Assembly (NCBI GenBank): GCA_017440585.1
Contig: JAFSGW010000073.1
Location: forward strand, 1-33,076
Origin: Clostridia bacterium
GTDB lineage: Bacteria > Bacillota > Clostridia > UMGS1883
Direction of reading: 5' to 3'
Length of the DNA: 33,076 bases
Shown here piece by piece: positions 17,868 through 25,721 of this stretch. The notes under the pieces are model-generated. The model saw only the letters and a program-made list of their open reading frames with translations. It was not told where the DNA came from and searched no databases. How positions within the stretch are numbered: position 1 is the first letter of the stretch; the number at the start of each line of letters is the position of its first letter. The translations under genes were made by a program, and so were the position numbers.

Positions 17868-18866
17868 TTAGTCCAGTCTCAATTGAGGCACCGCATTCAG
17901 ATCAAGGTCGCCTCTTATGCCCTTAATGTAGTTAAGGTAGCCTGCGCAGGAAATCATAGCACCGTTGTCTGTACACAAATCAATGGGCGGGCAATAAAAC
18001 TCCATATTATTTGCCTTTGCCGCATCCTCCATCATCTTGCGAAGGAAGGTATTTGCCGCAACACCGCCTGCAAGTGCAATTTTGTCGCAGTTAACACTCT
18101 TTGCCGCCTCAACGGTGTTTTCAACCAAACAATCGCACACAGCCTTCTGGAAGCTTGCCGCAACGTCTGCCTTATTAATTTCGTTACCGTTCTGCTCTTC
18201 CTTGTGCACATAGTTTATAACAGCTGTTTTAACACCGGAAAAGCTGAAGTCAAAGCCATGCTTTGGTCTTGGGAACTTTATTGCCTGAGGGTCCCCCTCT
18301 TCGGCAAGCTTATTAACCTTAGGTCCACCGGGGTAGCCTAAGCCCAAAACCCTTGCCACCTTGTCAAAGGCTTCCCCTGCCGCATCGTCATGGGTCTGCC
18401 CCAGTATTTCAAACTCGTGATAATCCTTCATGTGAAGAATGTGGCTGTGACCACCCGATGCCACAAGGCACACAAAGGGAGGCTTTAAGTCCTTATGTGC
18501 AATATAATTTGCCGCAATATGTCCCTGAATGTGGTTAACGGGCACAATGGGCTTAGAAAGGCCGTATGCAAGTGCCTTTGCCGCACTTACGCCCACCAAA
18601 AGTGCACCCACCAATCCCGGTGAATATGTAACCGCAACAGCATCAAGCTCCTCTTTTGTAATCCCTGCCTTTTTCAATGCCTCGTCAATAACCCATATTA
18701 TTTTATCAATATGCTTTCTCGAAGCAATCTCGGGCACCACACCGCCGTAAAGGGTGTGTATATCTATCTGCGAATATACAACGTTACTTAAAACCTCTCG
18801 TCCGTCAAGGGTAACAGATGCCGCAGTTTCATCGCAGGATGTTTCTATTCCCAATATATATGCCAT
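17868..18866 (-). CDS. tsaD: tRNA N6-adenosine threonylcarbamoyltransferase TsaD
   Basis: TsaD transfers the threonylcarbamoyl group to A37 of ANN-decoding tRNAs, the last step of t6A synthesis. The 332-residue protein begins [10 protein letters not shown], has the metal-binding pair His112 and His116 in [21 protein letters not shown], the ASKHA-type GGVAAN segment and the C-terminal DNGAMI motif. GGGAGTGAT precedes the ATG. It lies 12 bases downstream of rimI and in the same run as tsaC. The partners tsaB and tsaE, which usually neighbour this gene, are not in this window. Confidence 0.97.
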   Translation of the reverse strand: MAYILGIETSCDETAASVTLDGREVLSNVVYSQIDIHTLYGGVVPEIASRKHIDKIIWVIDEALKKAGITKEELDAVAVTYSPGLVGALLVGVSAAKALAYGLSKPIVPVNHIQGHIAANYIAHKDLKPPFVCLVASGGHSHILHMKDYHEFEILGQTHDDAAGEAFDKVARVLGLGYPGGPKVNKLAEEGDPQAIKFPRPKHGFDFSFSGVKTAVINYVHKEEQNGNEINKADVAASFQKAVCDCLVENTVEAAKSVNCDKIALAGGVAANTFLRKMMEDAAKANNMEFYCPPIDLCTDNGAMISCAGYLNYIKGIRGDLDLNAVPQLRLD

Positions 18867-18878
18867 AATATCACTCCC

Positions 18879-19310
18879 TTATAAGTGTAAATCCATCAGT
18901 ATTGCATCACAAAGGGGGTTTTTATAATAGTTTTTCCTTACCCCCACCTCGGTAAAGCCAAGGCTTTTATAAAGCCCTGTTGCCGCAATGTTGTCGCTTC
19001 TCACCTCTAATGTAAAAAGCTCAACTCCGTCCTTTTTTGCCGCGTCTGTAATTTCACAAAAAAGCTTTTTTGCAAAGCCCTTACCTCTGTGCTCCTTTTT
19101 TGTTGCAACAGAAATAATCTGTCCTTCCTCAAAAACCTTTTCAAAGCTCACAAATGCCATAAGCTTATCCTCAAAAAGCCCGTAGCAGTAATAGCTTTCC
19201 CGCAAAATATCCTTTTCCATGGTTTCTTTTTTCATAGGGTCCGTGAAAGACTCTTCCTCTATTTTATAAATTTCATCAATATCCTCAATACTGCATCTTC
19301 TTACAATCAT
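18879..19310 (-). CDS. rimI: GNAT N-acetyltransferase, RimI-like
   Basis: The 143-residue protein is a single GNAT domain with the acetyl-CoA motif HRGKGFAKKLF near residues 74-84. It also has the C-terminal GLYKSLGF and RKNYY features of RimI, which acetylates the N-terminus of ribosomal protein S18. Position immediately upstream of tsaD supports the assignment, as rimI is commonly fused or adjacent to t6A genes. It overlaps the phosphatase gene by 4 bases. Other N-terminal acetyltransferase targets cannot be excluded. Confidence 0.87.
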   Translation of the reverse strand: MIVRRCSIEDIDEIYKIEEESFTDPMKKETMEKDILRESYYCYGLFEDKLMAFVSFEKVFEEGQIISVATKKEHRGKGFAKKLFCEITDAAKKDGVELFTLEVRSDNIAATGLYKSLGFTEVGVRKNYYKNPLCDAILMDLHL

Positions 19311-19726
19311 TTCAGTTTCTCAACAATTCTTTCAATATAATTATAAAGCTCTTCTGCCACAGCCGTATACACCTCTTCATCCCTGCCGTAAGGGTCGGCA
19401 ACATCGCCTCCGCCTGCCGCTTCGCCTATTGTGAAAACCTTGCCCTCAGCCTCGGGCACAACGGAACAAACGGTAAACTTGTGCCCACGGGTCATGCAAA
19501 GCACCAGATCCGCCTCTTTAACATCCTCCACAGTAAGCTGTGTGGATACATGCTCTGTAATATCAATGCCCATTTTTGCCATAGCCTTAATGGCATTTTC
19601 GCTTGCCTTACCGCCTTCGGCACTTATCCCGCGGGAAATTGCCCCCTCTGAAAGGCTGTTATATATACCCTCCGCCATGGGGCTTCTGCAGGTATTGCCC
19701 GTGCAGACAAATAAAACCTTTTTCAT
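19307..19726 (-). CDS. ywlE: Low-molecular-weight phosphatase, probable protein-arginine phosphatase (YwlE type)
   Basis: The 139-residue protein has the LMW-PTP P-loop CTGNTCRS at residues 8-15 and the general-acid segment ADPYGRDEEVY. Classical LMW tyrosine phosphatases carry Ile in CxGNICRS, whereas Bacillus YwlE has Thr, which confers phosphoarginine specificity. This protein has Thr12, so it probably reverses McsB-type arginine phosphorylation. The neighbouring Sua5/YwlC gene matches the Bacillus ywlC-ywlE neighbourhood. It overlaps both neighbours by 4 bases, a tightly coupled operon. Confidence 0.9.
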   Translation of the reverse strand: MKKVLFVCTGNTCRSPMAEGIYNSLSEGAISRGISAEGGKASENAIKAMAKMGIDITEHVSTQLTVEDVKEADLVLCMTRGHKFTVCSVVPEAEGKVFTIGEAAGGGDVADPYGRDEEVYTAVAEELYNYIERIVEKLK

Positions 19727-20715
19727 ATTACCCTTCCTCCGGCAGCCTTTAAAAGTCTGTTACGTATAGCCGTGCCCATACCCTTGTTTTCGGGGAGTGA
19801 GGCAAAAACCGTCTTTATGCCTTCCTCATCAGCCCGTCTTAAAAGGTAAAAGAGTCTTGCCGCATAGTCGTTATCGTTTTCACCTGCAGACAAAAATCTG
19901 CAGCCTTCCGCCTTATCACGGTATTTTTCATAGGTAATAACACCAACATTATCACCCTTCATTTCCGCCTTAAAGTTTTCCGTGTCGGCAATTGCAAAAA
20001 CCTCTGCATCGGGGCTGTAGTGCACATATTTCATACCGGGGCACTTTGGTGCGTCGGCGTATTCACCGCCGTATATACCTTTTCCGCAAACCGAAACAAT
20101 ATCCTCTAAGGTTACTGCACCGGGGCGTAATATAACGGGCACCTCCCCCGTCATATCCACAACGGTGGACTCAACCCCTATTGAGCATTCTCCCCCGTCA
20201 ATAATCATATCAACCCTGCCGTCCATATCCTTTTTGCAGTGCTCAAAGGTTGTGGGGCTCGGACTGCCCGACAAATTTGCCGAGGGTGCCGCAATGGGCG
20301 TACCTGCAAGGCGGATAAGCATATTTGCAATGCTGTGGGAGGGCATACGTATGCTTACGGTGTCAAGCCCTGCGGAAATAATATCGGGCACACCGCTTTT
20401 TCTTTTAAGTATAATTGTCAATGGACCTCCCCAGTAAGCCTCCATAAGCTTTTTCGCGTCGGGTGTAACATAATCCGTAAGCTTCATTGCCTCATCCATG
20501 TGGGCAATATGGCTTATAAGAGGGTTATCCGAAGGTCTGCCCTTTGCAAGGTATATTTTTTTCACGGCATCCGGATTAAAGCTGTCGGCACCCAAGCCGT
20601 ACACAGTTTCCGTGGGGAAAGCCACAAGTCCCCCATGCTTTATACACTCTGCCGCTTCCCTTATTGCCCCTTCATCGGGGGCAAATGGGTCTGTTTTTAT
20701 ATAAGTAGTTTTCAT
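19723..20715 (-). CDS. tsaC: L-threonylcarbamoyladenylate synthase (Sua5 type)
   Basis: This enzyme makes threonylcarbamoyl-AMP from threonine, bicarbonate and ATP, the first step of t6A. The 330-residue protein is the long Sua5/YwlC form. The YrdC domain contains GGLVAFPTETVYGLG, KGRPSDNPL and PSANLSGSPSPT. The separate C-terminal Sua5 domain includes PGMKYVHYSP and ends RNRLLKAAGG. The frame extends upstream to 20760, but that part crosses a terminator; ATG 20715 has GAGGG 8 bases upstream. It heads the run tsaC-ywlE-rimI-tsaD, pairing the first and last steps of t6A. Confidence 0.95.
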   Translation of the reverse strand: MKTTYIKTDPFAPDEGAIREAAECIKHGGLVAFPTETVYGLGADSFNPDAVKKIYLAKGRPSDNPLISHIAHMDEAMKLTDYVTPDAKKLMEAYWGGPLTIILKRKSGVPDIISAGLDTVSIRMPSHSIANMLIRLAGTPIAAPSANLSGSPSPTTFEHCKKDMDGRVDMIIDGGECSIGVESTVVDMTGEVPVILRPGAVTLEDIVSVCGKGIYGGEYADAPKCPGMKYVHYSPDAEVFAIADTENFKAEMKGDNVGVITYEKYRDKAEGCRFLSAGENDNDYAARLFYLLRRADEEGIKTVFASLPENKGMGTAIRNRLLKAAGGRVI

Positions 20716-20736
20716 AACCATTACCCTCAAACATTC

Positions 20737-20777
20737 AAAAAGAAGTATCAATTGAATCAACTGATACTTCTTTTTTT
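20737..20777 (-). terminator. Terminator after the BY-kinase gene
   Basis: A perfect 14-bp stem (20737-20750 with 20762-20775) has an 11-base loop and A/T runs at both ends. On the minus strand it follows the kinase stop and precedes tsaC by about 20 bases, so tsaC would need readthrough or a promoter that I cannot see. Confidence 0.85.
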
Positions 20778-20801
20778 ATTTGCTTAAATCCAAATTCTCT
20801 G

Positions 20802-22244
20802 TTATGACTCGCTTCTTCCGTAGCCGTAATAGGAATAGTTGTACTTCTTGCTGTAGCCACCGGGAAGGATAGATGTATCGGAAACATTGTTGAATACGAA
20901 ACCGATAATTTCCGCCTTTGACTGGCTTATGTCATTCACAACGCTGATTACGTCATCAACATTTGCACAGTTCTGTCTTACAACAAGAATACCCGCGTCT
21001 GTATATTCGGAAATAATAGCCGCATCTGTGAAAAGCTGTGAGGGCGGTGTATCGATGATGATATAGTCGTAAGCATCGCGCAATACATCAAGAACCTTCT
21101 TTAAGCCCTGAGTGGAAAGCACCTCGGAGGAATTGCCCACAGCCTTAAGACCGCCGATAATATCAATGTTATACTTCTTAACGTTTACGATAGCACTTTC
21201 AACAGAAGCCTTGCCTGTGATAACGTCAATTGCAGGAACCTTTATCTGATCCTTGGAGTCAACAACAATGGCAACAGCAGGCTTACGAAGGTCGCAGTCG
21301 AGCATGATAACCTTGTTTCCGTTCTGTGCAAGGGAAATTGCAATGTTTGCCGCAACAGTTGTCTTACCTTCGTTTTCCATGGCACTTGTTATAAGAATTG
21401 CCTTACACTTGTTCTTCTTGGAGAAACGCTCAATCTTTGTACGCATAGACTTATATGTTTCGCTGAACACAAAGCCTGTCTTCTTATTTGTAACGAGCAT
21501 GGGCTCATGCTCAATCTTTTTGCCGTTCTTACCCTTCTTGCCCTTCTTCTTGTTAAGCTCAACATGAGGCACGGAGCCTATAAGGCTTATATCAAGCTTT
21601 TCTGTAAGAGCCTGAGGAGTCATAACAACCTTTCTCAAAAGTTGCATTACAACAACCACAGCCGCCGCAAGGAATAAGCCTGCCATAAGTCCCAAAGCAC
21701 CCATTTTGAAAAGGTTACTGTTTGCATCGGGCATAACGGGAGGAAGGGGTGATTCAAGTGCGTCAAGGCTTCCCGAGCGAACAGTTTCCTTTGCCTTTTC
21801 GGGAAGGTAAAGGCTTATCGCCTTGGCAATGCTGTAGCTCTTCTGGGGGTCTTCACTTCTTACCACAACCCGCATGATGTTGGAGTCTTCGTAAAGGCTT
21901 GAAGAAATGTATTTCTTTATGTCCTCTTCAATTCCCGTTTCAGCCTTCACTCTCTGAATAAAGTCATGGCTCTTTATAACGTAGGAATAAGTATTTGCAA
22001 GATATCCCGCAACAATGAATTCCCTGTCGGTAATTTCAATTGCTGCATTTGTTGAGTTCACAACATAGCTGATGCTTGAGGAATACTGGGGCACATATGT
22101 AGCCGCGGCAAAAATAACGCCTATAAGGGCACATATCAGGCCACATGCCACAATTGCCTTCCACTTTTCCAAAAGGCATCTTATCAGTATCATTATCTCT
22201 ATACTGGATTCGTTTTCATCATACATGGTTTTTTCGTATGTCAC
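20802..22244 (-). CDS. Wzz-like chain-length domain fused to a bacterial tyrosine kinase (BY-kinase)
   Basis: The 480-residue protein fuses an N-terminal Wzz/polysaccharide co-polymerase part (two membrane segments, near residues 30-52 and about 180-200, flanking an extracellular loop) to a cytosolic BY-kinase domain. The kinase part has Walker A ENEGKTTVAANIA, Walker A' VIMLDCDLRKP and Walker B YDYIIIDTPPS. A C-terminal Tyr cluster (KKYNYSYYGYG) would be the autophosphorylation tail. Such kinases control export and polymer length of capsule or exopolysaccharide. GTG 22244 is chosen because AGGAGGA lies 6 bases upstream; the frame extends to 22319, but that part covers the promoter. No other polysaccharide genes are adjacent. 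Confidence 0.92.
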   Translation of the reverse strand: MTYEKTMYDENESSIEIMILIRCLLEKWKAIVACGLICALIGVIFAAATYVPQYSSSISYVVNSTNAAIEITDREFIVAGYLANTYSYVIKSHDFIQRVKAETGIEEDIKKYISSSLYEDSNIMRVVVRSEDPQKSYSIAKAISLYLPEKAKETVRSGSLDALESPLPPVMPDANSNLFKMGALGLMAGLFLAAAVVVVMQLLRKVVMTPQALTEKLDISLIGSVPHVELNKKKGKKGKNGKKIEHEPMLVTNKKTGFVFSETYKSMRTKIERFSKKNKCKAILITSAMENEGKTTVAANIAISLAQNGNKVIMLDCDLRKPAVAIVVDSKDQIKVPAIDVITGKASVESAIVNVKKYNIDIIGGLKAVGNSSEVLSTQGLKKVLDVLRDAYDYIIIDTPPSQLFTDAAIISEYTDAGILVVRQNCANVDDVISVVNDISQSKAEIIGFVFNNVSDTSILPGGYSKKYNYSYYGYGRSES

Positions 22245-22286
22245 ATTATCTCCTCCTGCCCATACTCTTCGTGTTGTATCATAATA

Positions 22287-22315
22287 ATTATAGCCTTTTT
22301 TGCACCTAAAGTCAA
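22287..22315 (-). promoter_or_regulatory. Promoter of the BY-kinase gene
   Basis: TTGACT (22315-22310), a 17-base spacer and a perfect TATAAT (22292-22287) lie on the minus strand about 40 bases upstream of the GTG start. Confidence 0.85.
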
Positions 22316-22360
22316 GCACAAGCCCTTCATTGGGGGAGTTTTTTTGTTTGCAACAAAAAA

Positions 22361-22376
22361 GTACAATATATTGTGT
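22361..22376 (+). promoter_or_regulatory. NrdR box 1
   Basis: The core CAATATATTG (22364-22373) matches the NrdR consensus CWATATATWG at all ten positions and is followed by TGT. It ends 8 bases before the -35 box of nrdD. NrdR represses ribonucleotide reductase operons when dATP is high. Confidence 0.8.
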
Positions 22377-22383
22377 TTTGCTA

Positions 22384-22412
22384 TTGACAAATGCACAACA
22401 TTTATATATAAT
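22384..22412 (+). promoter_or_regulatory. Promoter of nrdDG-dut
   Basis: TTGACA (22384-22389) and TATAAT (22407-22412) are both perfect and 17 bases apart, giving a full-consensus sigma-A promoter about 48 bases before the nrdD ATG. Such strength is consistent with control by a repressor. Confidence 0.92.
22393..22408 (+). promoter_or_regulatory. Candidate NrdR box 2
   Basis: The core CAACATTTAT (22396-22405) matches 7 of 10 consensus positions. Its centre is exactly 32 bp (about three helical turns) from that of box 1, the usual NrdR pair spacing, and it overlaps the promoter spacer and -10 box. Confidence 0.6.
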
Positions 22413-22460
22413 TCAACATGGACAACTAATAAGCTATATATACATATGGAGGAAAATAAA

Positions 22461-24587
22461 ATGAAAGTTATTAAGAGAGACGGCTCCACCGTTGACTTTG
22501 ACCGTTCCAAAATAGCCATCGCTATAAGGAAGGCAAACAATGCGGTTGACGAACCCTACCGCATTACTGAAGATAAAATCGAAGAAATCGTATCGGATAT
22601 CGAATCAATGCACCGCCAGAGAGTGCTTGTTGAAGACATACAGGATATGGTGGAATCACGCCTTATGGAGGCAGGCAAGTACGAGCTTGCCAAAACCTAC
22701 ATTATCTACCGTTATAACCGTGCCCTTGTGCGTAAGGCAAACACAACGGATGAATCTATCCTCAGCCTTATCAAAAACTCCAACAAGGACCTTATGGAGG
22801 AAAACTCCAACAAAAATGCAGTTATGGCGGCAACACAGCGTGACCTTATTGCAGGCGAGGTAAGTAAGGACTTGACAAAGCGTATACTTCTTCCCGAGCA
22901 CATTTCCAGGGCACACGATGAAGGTGCAATCCATTTCCACGATGCGGACTATTTCCTTCAGCCCATTTTCAACTGCTGTCTTATAAATATAGGCGACATG
23001 CTTGACAACGGCACCGTTATGAACGGTAAGCTTATCGAAAGCCCCAAGAGCTTCCAGGTAGCCTGCACAATCATGACACAGATTATTGCTTCTGTTGCCT
23101 GTGGTCAATACGGCGGACAGAGTGTTGACGTTTCCCATTTAGGTAAATACCTCAGAAGAAGCCGTGAAAAGTTTGTCCGTCAGCTCACAGAACAGTTCGG
23201 TGAAACACTGGATATGGACACAATCAACAAGATTGTTGACCAGAGGCTTAACGATGAATTAAAGAGCGGTGTACAGACCATTCAGTATCAGATCAACACT
23301 CTCATGACAACCAACGGTCAGTCCCCCTTCGTAACACTCTTCTTAAACCTTAAGGCAAACGATGAGTATATTGAAGAAAATGCAATGATCATCGAAGAAA
23401 TTCTTCGTCAGAGGTATGAGGGCATCAAGAACGAATGCGGTGTTTATGTAACACCTGCCTTCCCCAAGCTTATCTACGTTTTAGACGAGCACAACTGTCT
23501 CAAGGGCGGTAAGTATGACTATATCACACGTCTTGCGGTAAAGTGCTCCGCAAAGCGTCTTTATCCTGACTATATCTCCGCAAAGAAAATGCGTGAAAAC
23601 TATGAAAACAACGTGTTCTCCCCCATGGGCTGCCGCAGCTTTCTTTCTCCCTGGAAGGACGAAAACGGAAACTACAAGTTCGAAGGCAGATTCAATCAGG
23701 GCGTAGTATCCTTAAACCTTCCCCAGATCGGTATTCTTGCCAAGGGCAACGAGGAAAAGTTCTGGGAAATCCTTTCTGAAAGGCTTCTTCTTTGTAAGGA
23801 AGCACTTCTCTGCCGTCATCAGGCATTGGAGGGCACAATTTCCGACACAAGCCCCGTTCACTGGCAGTACGGTGCAATTGCCCGCTTGGAGAAGGGTGAG
23901 GTTATCGACAAGTACCTCCACGACGGCTACTCCACAATTTCTTTAGGCTACATCGGTCTTTATGAGGTTACAAAGCTTATGTGCGGCACAAGCCACACAG
24001 AGGGCGAAGGTGCAGAATTTGCAATCAGCCTCATGAAGCGTCTCCGTTCAGCCTGCGAAGAATGGAAGGCAGAAACAGGCTTGGGCTTCGGTCTTTACGG
24101 CACACCTGCAGAAAGCCTCTGCTACCGCTTCGCACGTATCGACAAGGAACGCTTCGGCACAATTGAGGACGTTACCGACAAGGGCTATTATACAAACTCT
24201 TATCATATCGATGTTCGTGAGGATATTGATGCCTTTTCTAAGTTCGAATTTGAAAGCCAGTTCCAGAAAATATCCTCAGGCGGTGCAATCAGCTATATCG
24301 AAATTCCCAACATGCGCCACAACCTTCCCGCACTTGAAACCATCGTAAGGTTTATCTACGACAACATTCAGTATGCTGAATTCAACACAAAGAGTGACTA
24401 CTGCCACGTATGCGGCTACGACGGTGAAATCATGATAAACGACAATTTAGAGTGGGAATGTCCCTCCTGCCACAATAAGGACCAGAAGAAAATGAACGTT
24501 ACACGCCGTACCTGCGGTTATTTGGGCGAAAACTTCTGGAACGTGGGCAAAACAAAGGAAATCAAGTCCCGCGTACTCCATCTGTAA
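22461..24587 (+). CDS. nrdD: Anaerobic (class III) ribonucleoside-triphosphate reductase
   Basis: NrdD reduces ribonucleotides to deoxyribonucleotides using an oxygen-sensitive glycyl radical. The 708-residue protein starts with an ATP-cone (KVIKRDGSTVDFDRSKI) that senses ATP/dATP. It has the NCCLINIGDML and PMGCRSFLSPW catalytic regions, a C-terminal zinc site (CHVCG and CPSCH) and the radical motif RRTCGYLGENFW with the glycyl residue at about Gly686. ATG 22461 has GGAGG 8 bases upstream; the 39 codons further upstream that are open in frame cover the promoter region. It is followed by its activase nrdG after 13 bases. Confidence 0.98.
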   Translation: MKVIKRDGSTVDFDRSKIAIAIRKANNAVDEPYRITEDKIEEIVSDIESMHRQRVLVEDIQDMVESRLMEAGKYELAKTYIIYRYNRALVRKANTTDESILSLIKNSNKDLMEENSNKNAVMAATQRDLIAGEVSKDLTKRILLPEHISRAHDEGAIHFHDADYFLQPIFNCCLINIGDMLDNGTVMNGKLIESPKSFQVACTIMTQIIASVACGQYGGQSVDVSHLGKYLRRSREKFVRQLTEQFGETLDMDTINKIVDQRLNDELKSGVQTIQYQINTLMTTNGQSPFVTLFLNLKANDEYIEENAMIIEEILRQRYEGIKNECGVYVTPAFPKLIYVLDEHNCLKGGKYDYITRLAVKCSAKRLYPDYISAKKMRENYENNVFSPMGCRSFLSPWKDENGNYKFEGRFNQGVVSLNLPQIGILAKGNEEKFWEILSERLLLCKEALLCRHQALEGTISDTSPVHWQYGAIARLEKGEVIDKYLHDGYSTISLGYIGLYEVTKLMCGTSHTEGEGAEFAISLMKRLRSACEEWKAETGLGFGLYGTPAESLCYRFARIDKERFGTIEDVTDKGYYTNSYHIDVREDIDAFSKFEFESQFQKISSGGAISYIEIPNMRHNLPALETIVRFIYDNIQYAEFNTKSDYCHVCGYDGEIMINDNLEWECPSCHNKDQKKMNVTRRTCGYLGENFWNVGKTKEIKSRVLHL

Positions 24588-24600
24588 TTGAGGTGCTGTT

Positions 24601-25185
24601 ATGAATTATGCCACAATAAAAAAGCACGACGTAGCAAACGGCCTCGGCGTAAGGGTTTCACTTTTCGTCTCCGGCTGTACACACCACTGTAAGGGCTGTT
24701 TCAACCCCGAAACCTGGGACTTTAACTATGGTAATGAGTTCACGCCTGAGGTTCAGGAGGAAGTAATAAAAGCGCTTTCTCCCGACTATATTTCAGGGCT
24801 TTCCCTTTTAGGCGGTGAACCCTTTGAGCCCTCCAACCAGGTAGCTCTTGCCCCCTTCCTCACCCGTGTGAAGACGCTTTACCCCGATAAGGACATATGG
24901 TGCTATTCAGGCTATAACTTTGAAAGCGATATGTTAACAGGTAAATTGGGCGACTCCTCCGTTACCGACGAAATGCTCAGAAATATTGACATTTTGGTGG
25001 ATGGTGAATTTGTGGAAGCACTTAAGGATATTTCTCTCCGTTTCAAGGGTTCTTCTAATCAGAGAATTATCGACGTACAGAAATCACTTGAAACAGATAA
25101 CCTTGTTTTATGGAGCGAGGAGAGCAATATTGACCGCAAGGATATAGCAGGCGGAAGCGTTGACTGCTGCGGCTGCGGTGAATAA
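24601..25185 (+). CDS. nrdG: Anaerobic ribonucleotide reductase activating protein
   Basis: NrdG is the radical-SAM activase that installs the glycyl radical on NrdD. The 194-residue protein has the CxxxCxxC cluster motif as Cys26, Cys30 and Cys33 (SGCTHHCKGCFNP), the following ETW motif and the SAM-binding GGEPF. It ends in a short Cys-containing tail (DCCGCGE). It is slightly longer than the usual 150-175 residues. It sits between nrdD and dut in one operon. Confidence 0.97.
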   Translation: MNYATIKKHDVANGLGVRVSLFVSGCTHHCKGCFNPETWDFNYGNEFTPEVQEEVIKALSPDYISGLSLLGGEPFEPSNQVALAPFLTRVKTLYPDKDIWCYSGYNFESDMLTGKLGDSSVTDEMLRNIDILVDGEFVEALKDISLRFKGSSNQRIIDVQKSLETDNLVLWSEESNIDRKDIAGGSVDCCGCGE

Positions 25186-25200
25186 GAAAGGACTACCGTT

Positions 25201-25641
25201 ATGACAAACGTAAACATAAAAAAGCTTAACCCCAACGCAACAATCCCCACCTACGGAAGTGAATATGCAGCAGGCTGTGACCTTTATGCCTGCCTTGACG
25301 AAGCCGTTACAATCAATCCTCACGAAACTGTTTTAATAAAAACAGGTCTTGCACTTGAGGTTCCCGTTGGCTATGCAGGCTTAATATATGCCAGAAGCGG
25401 TCTTGCTTCAAAAAGAAACCTTGCTCCTGCCAACAAGGTAGGCGTGGTGGATGCTGACTATCGTGGTGAGGTTATGGTTGCACTTCATAACCACGGCACT
25501 ACTCCCCAGGTAGTTGAACATGGCGAAAGGATTGCCCAGATGGTTATTGCACCCTTCCTTCAGGTAAGCTTCATTGAAACCGAAACCCTTTCCGACACAG
25601 TCCGTGGCGAAGGTGGCTTCGGCAGTACCGGGACGAAATAA
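25201..25641 (+). CDS. dut: dUTP diphosphatase
   Basis: Dut hydrolyses dUTP to dUMP, keeping uracil out of DNA and feeding dTMP synthesis. The 146-residue trimeric-type enzyme shows all five motifs: AAGCDLYA, RSGLASK, GVVDADYRGEV, ERIAQMVI and the flexible C-terminal GEGGFGSTG. AGAAAGGA lies 8 bases before the ATG and only 15 bases separate it from nrdG. Its presence in the nrdDG operon couples dNTP production to dUTP clearance. Confidence 0.97.
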   Translation: MTNVNIKKLNPNATIPTYGSEYAAGCDLYACLDEAVTINPHETVLIKTGLALEVPVGYAGLIYARSGLASKRNLAPANKVGVVDADYRGEVMVALHNHGTTPQVVEHGERIAQMVIAPFLQVSFIETETLSDTVRGEGGFGSTGTK

Positions 25642-25643
25642 TC

Positions 25644-25678
25644 AGCAATGAGCAATTAGTAATGAGTAATTAGTAATT
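25644..25678 (+). repeat. Five heptamer tandem repeats
   Basis: Directly after dut are five head-to-tail 7-base units matching AGYAATK (AGCAATG, AGCAATT, AGTAATG, AGTAATT, AGTAATT). They occupy the space between the dut stop and its terminator. Similar short AT-rich runs occur in intergenic DNA of Clostridia; a function is not evident. Confidence 0.75.
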
Positions 25679-25685
25679 AACGTAA

Positions 25686-25721
25686 ATAACCCTGTTGCAT
25701 TTTTGCAACAGGGTTATTTTT
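25686..25721 (+). terminator. Terminator of nrdDG-dut
   Basis: A perfect 14-bp stem (25686-25699 with 25704-25717) has a TTTT loop and a T-rich tail. On the minus strand the same hairpin contains the end of the broken Cys-rich gene. Confidence 0.9.

Noticed and set aside
22344-22460. 39-codon N-terminal extension of nrdD
   Set aside because: It covers the NrdR boxes, the promoter and the ribosome site; the ATP-cone begins right after ATG 22461.
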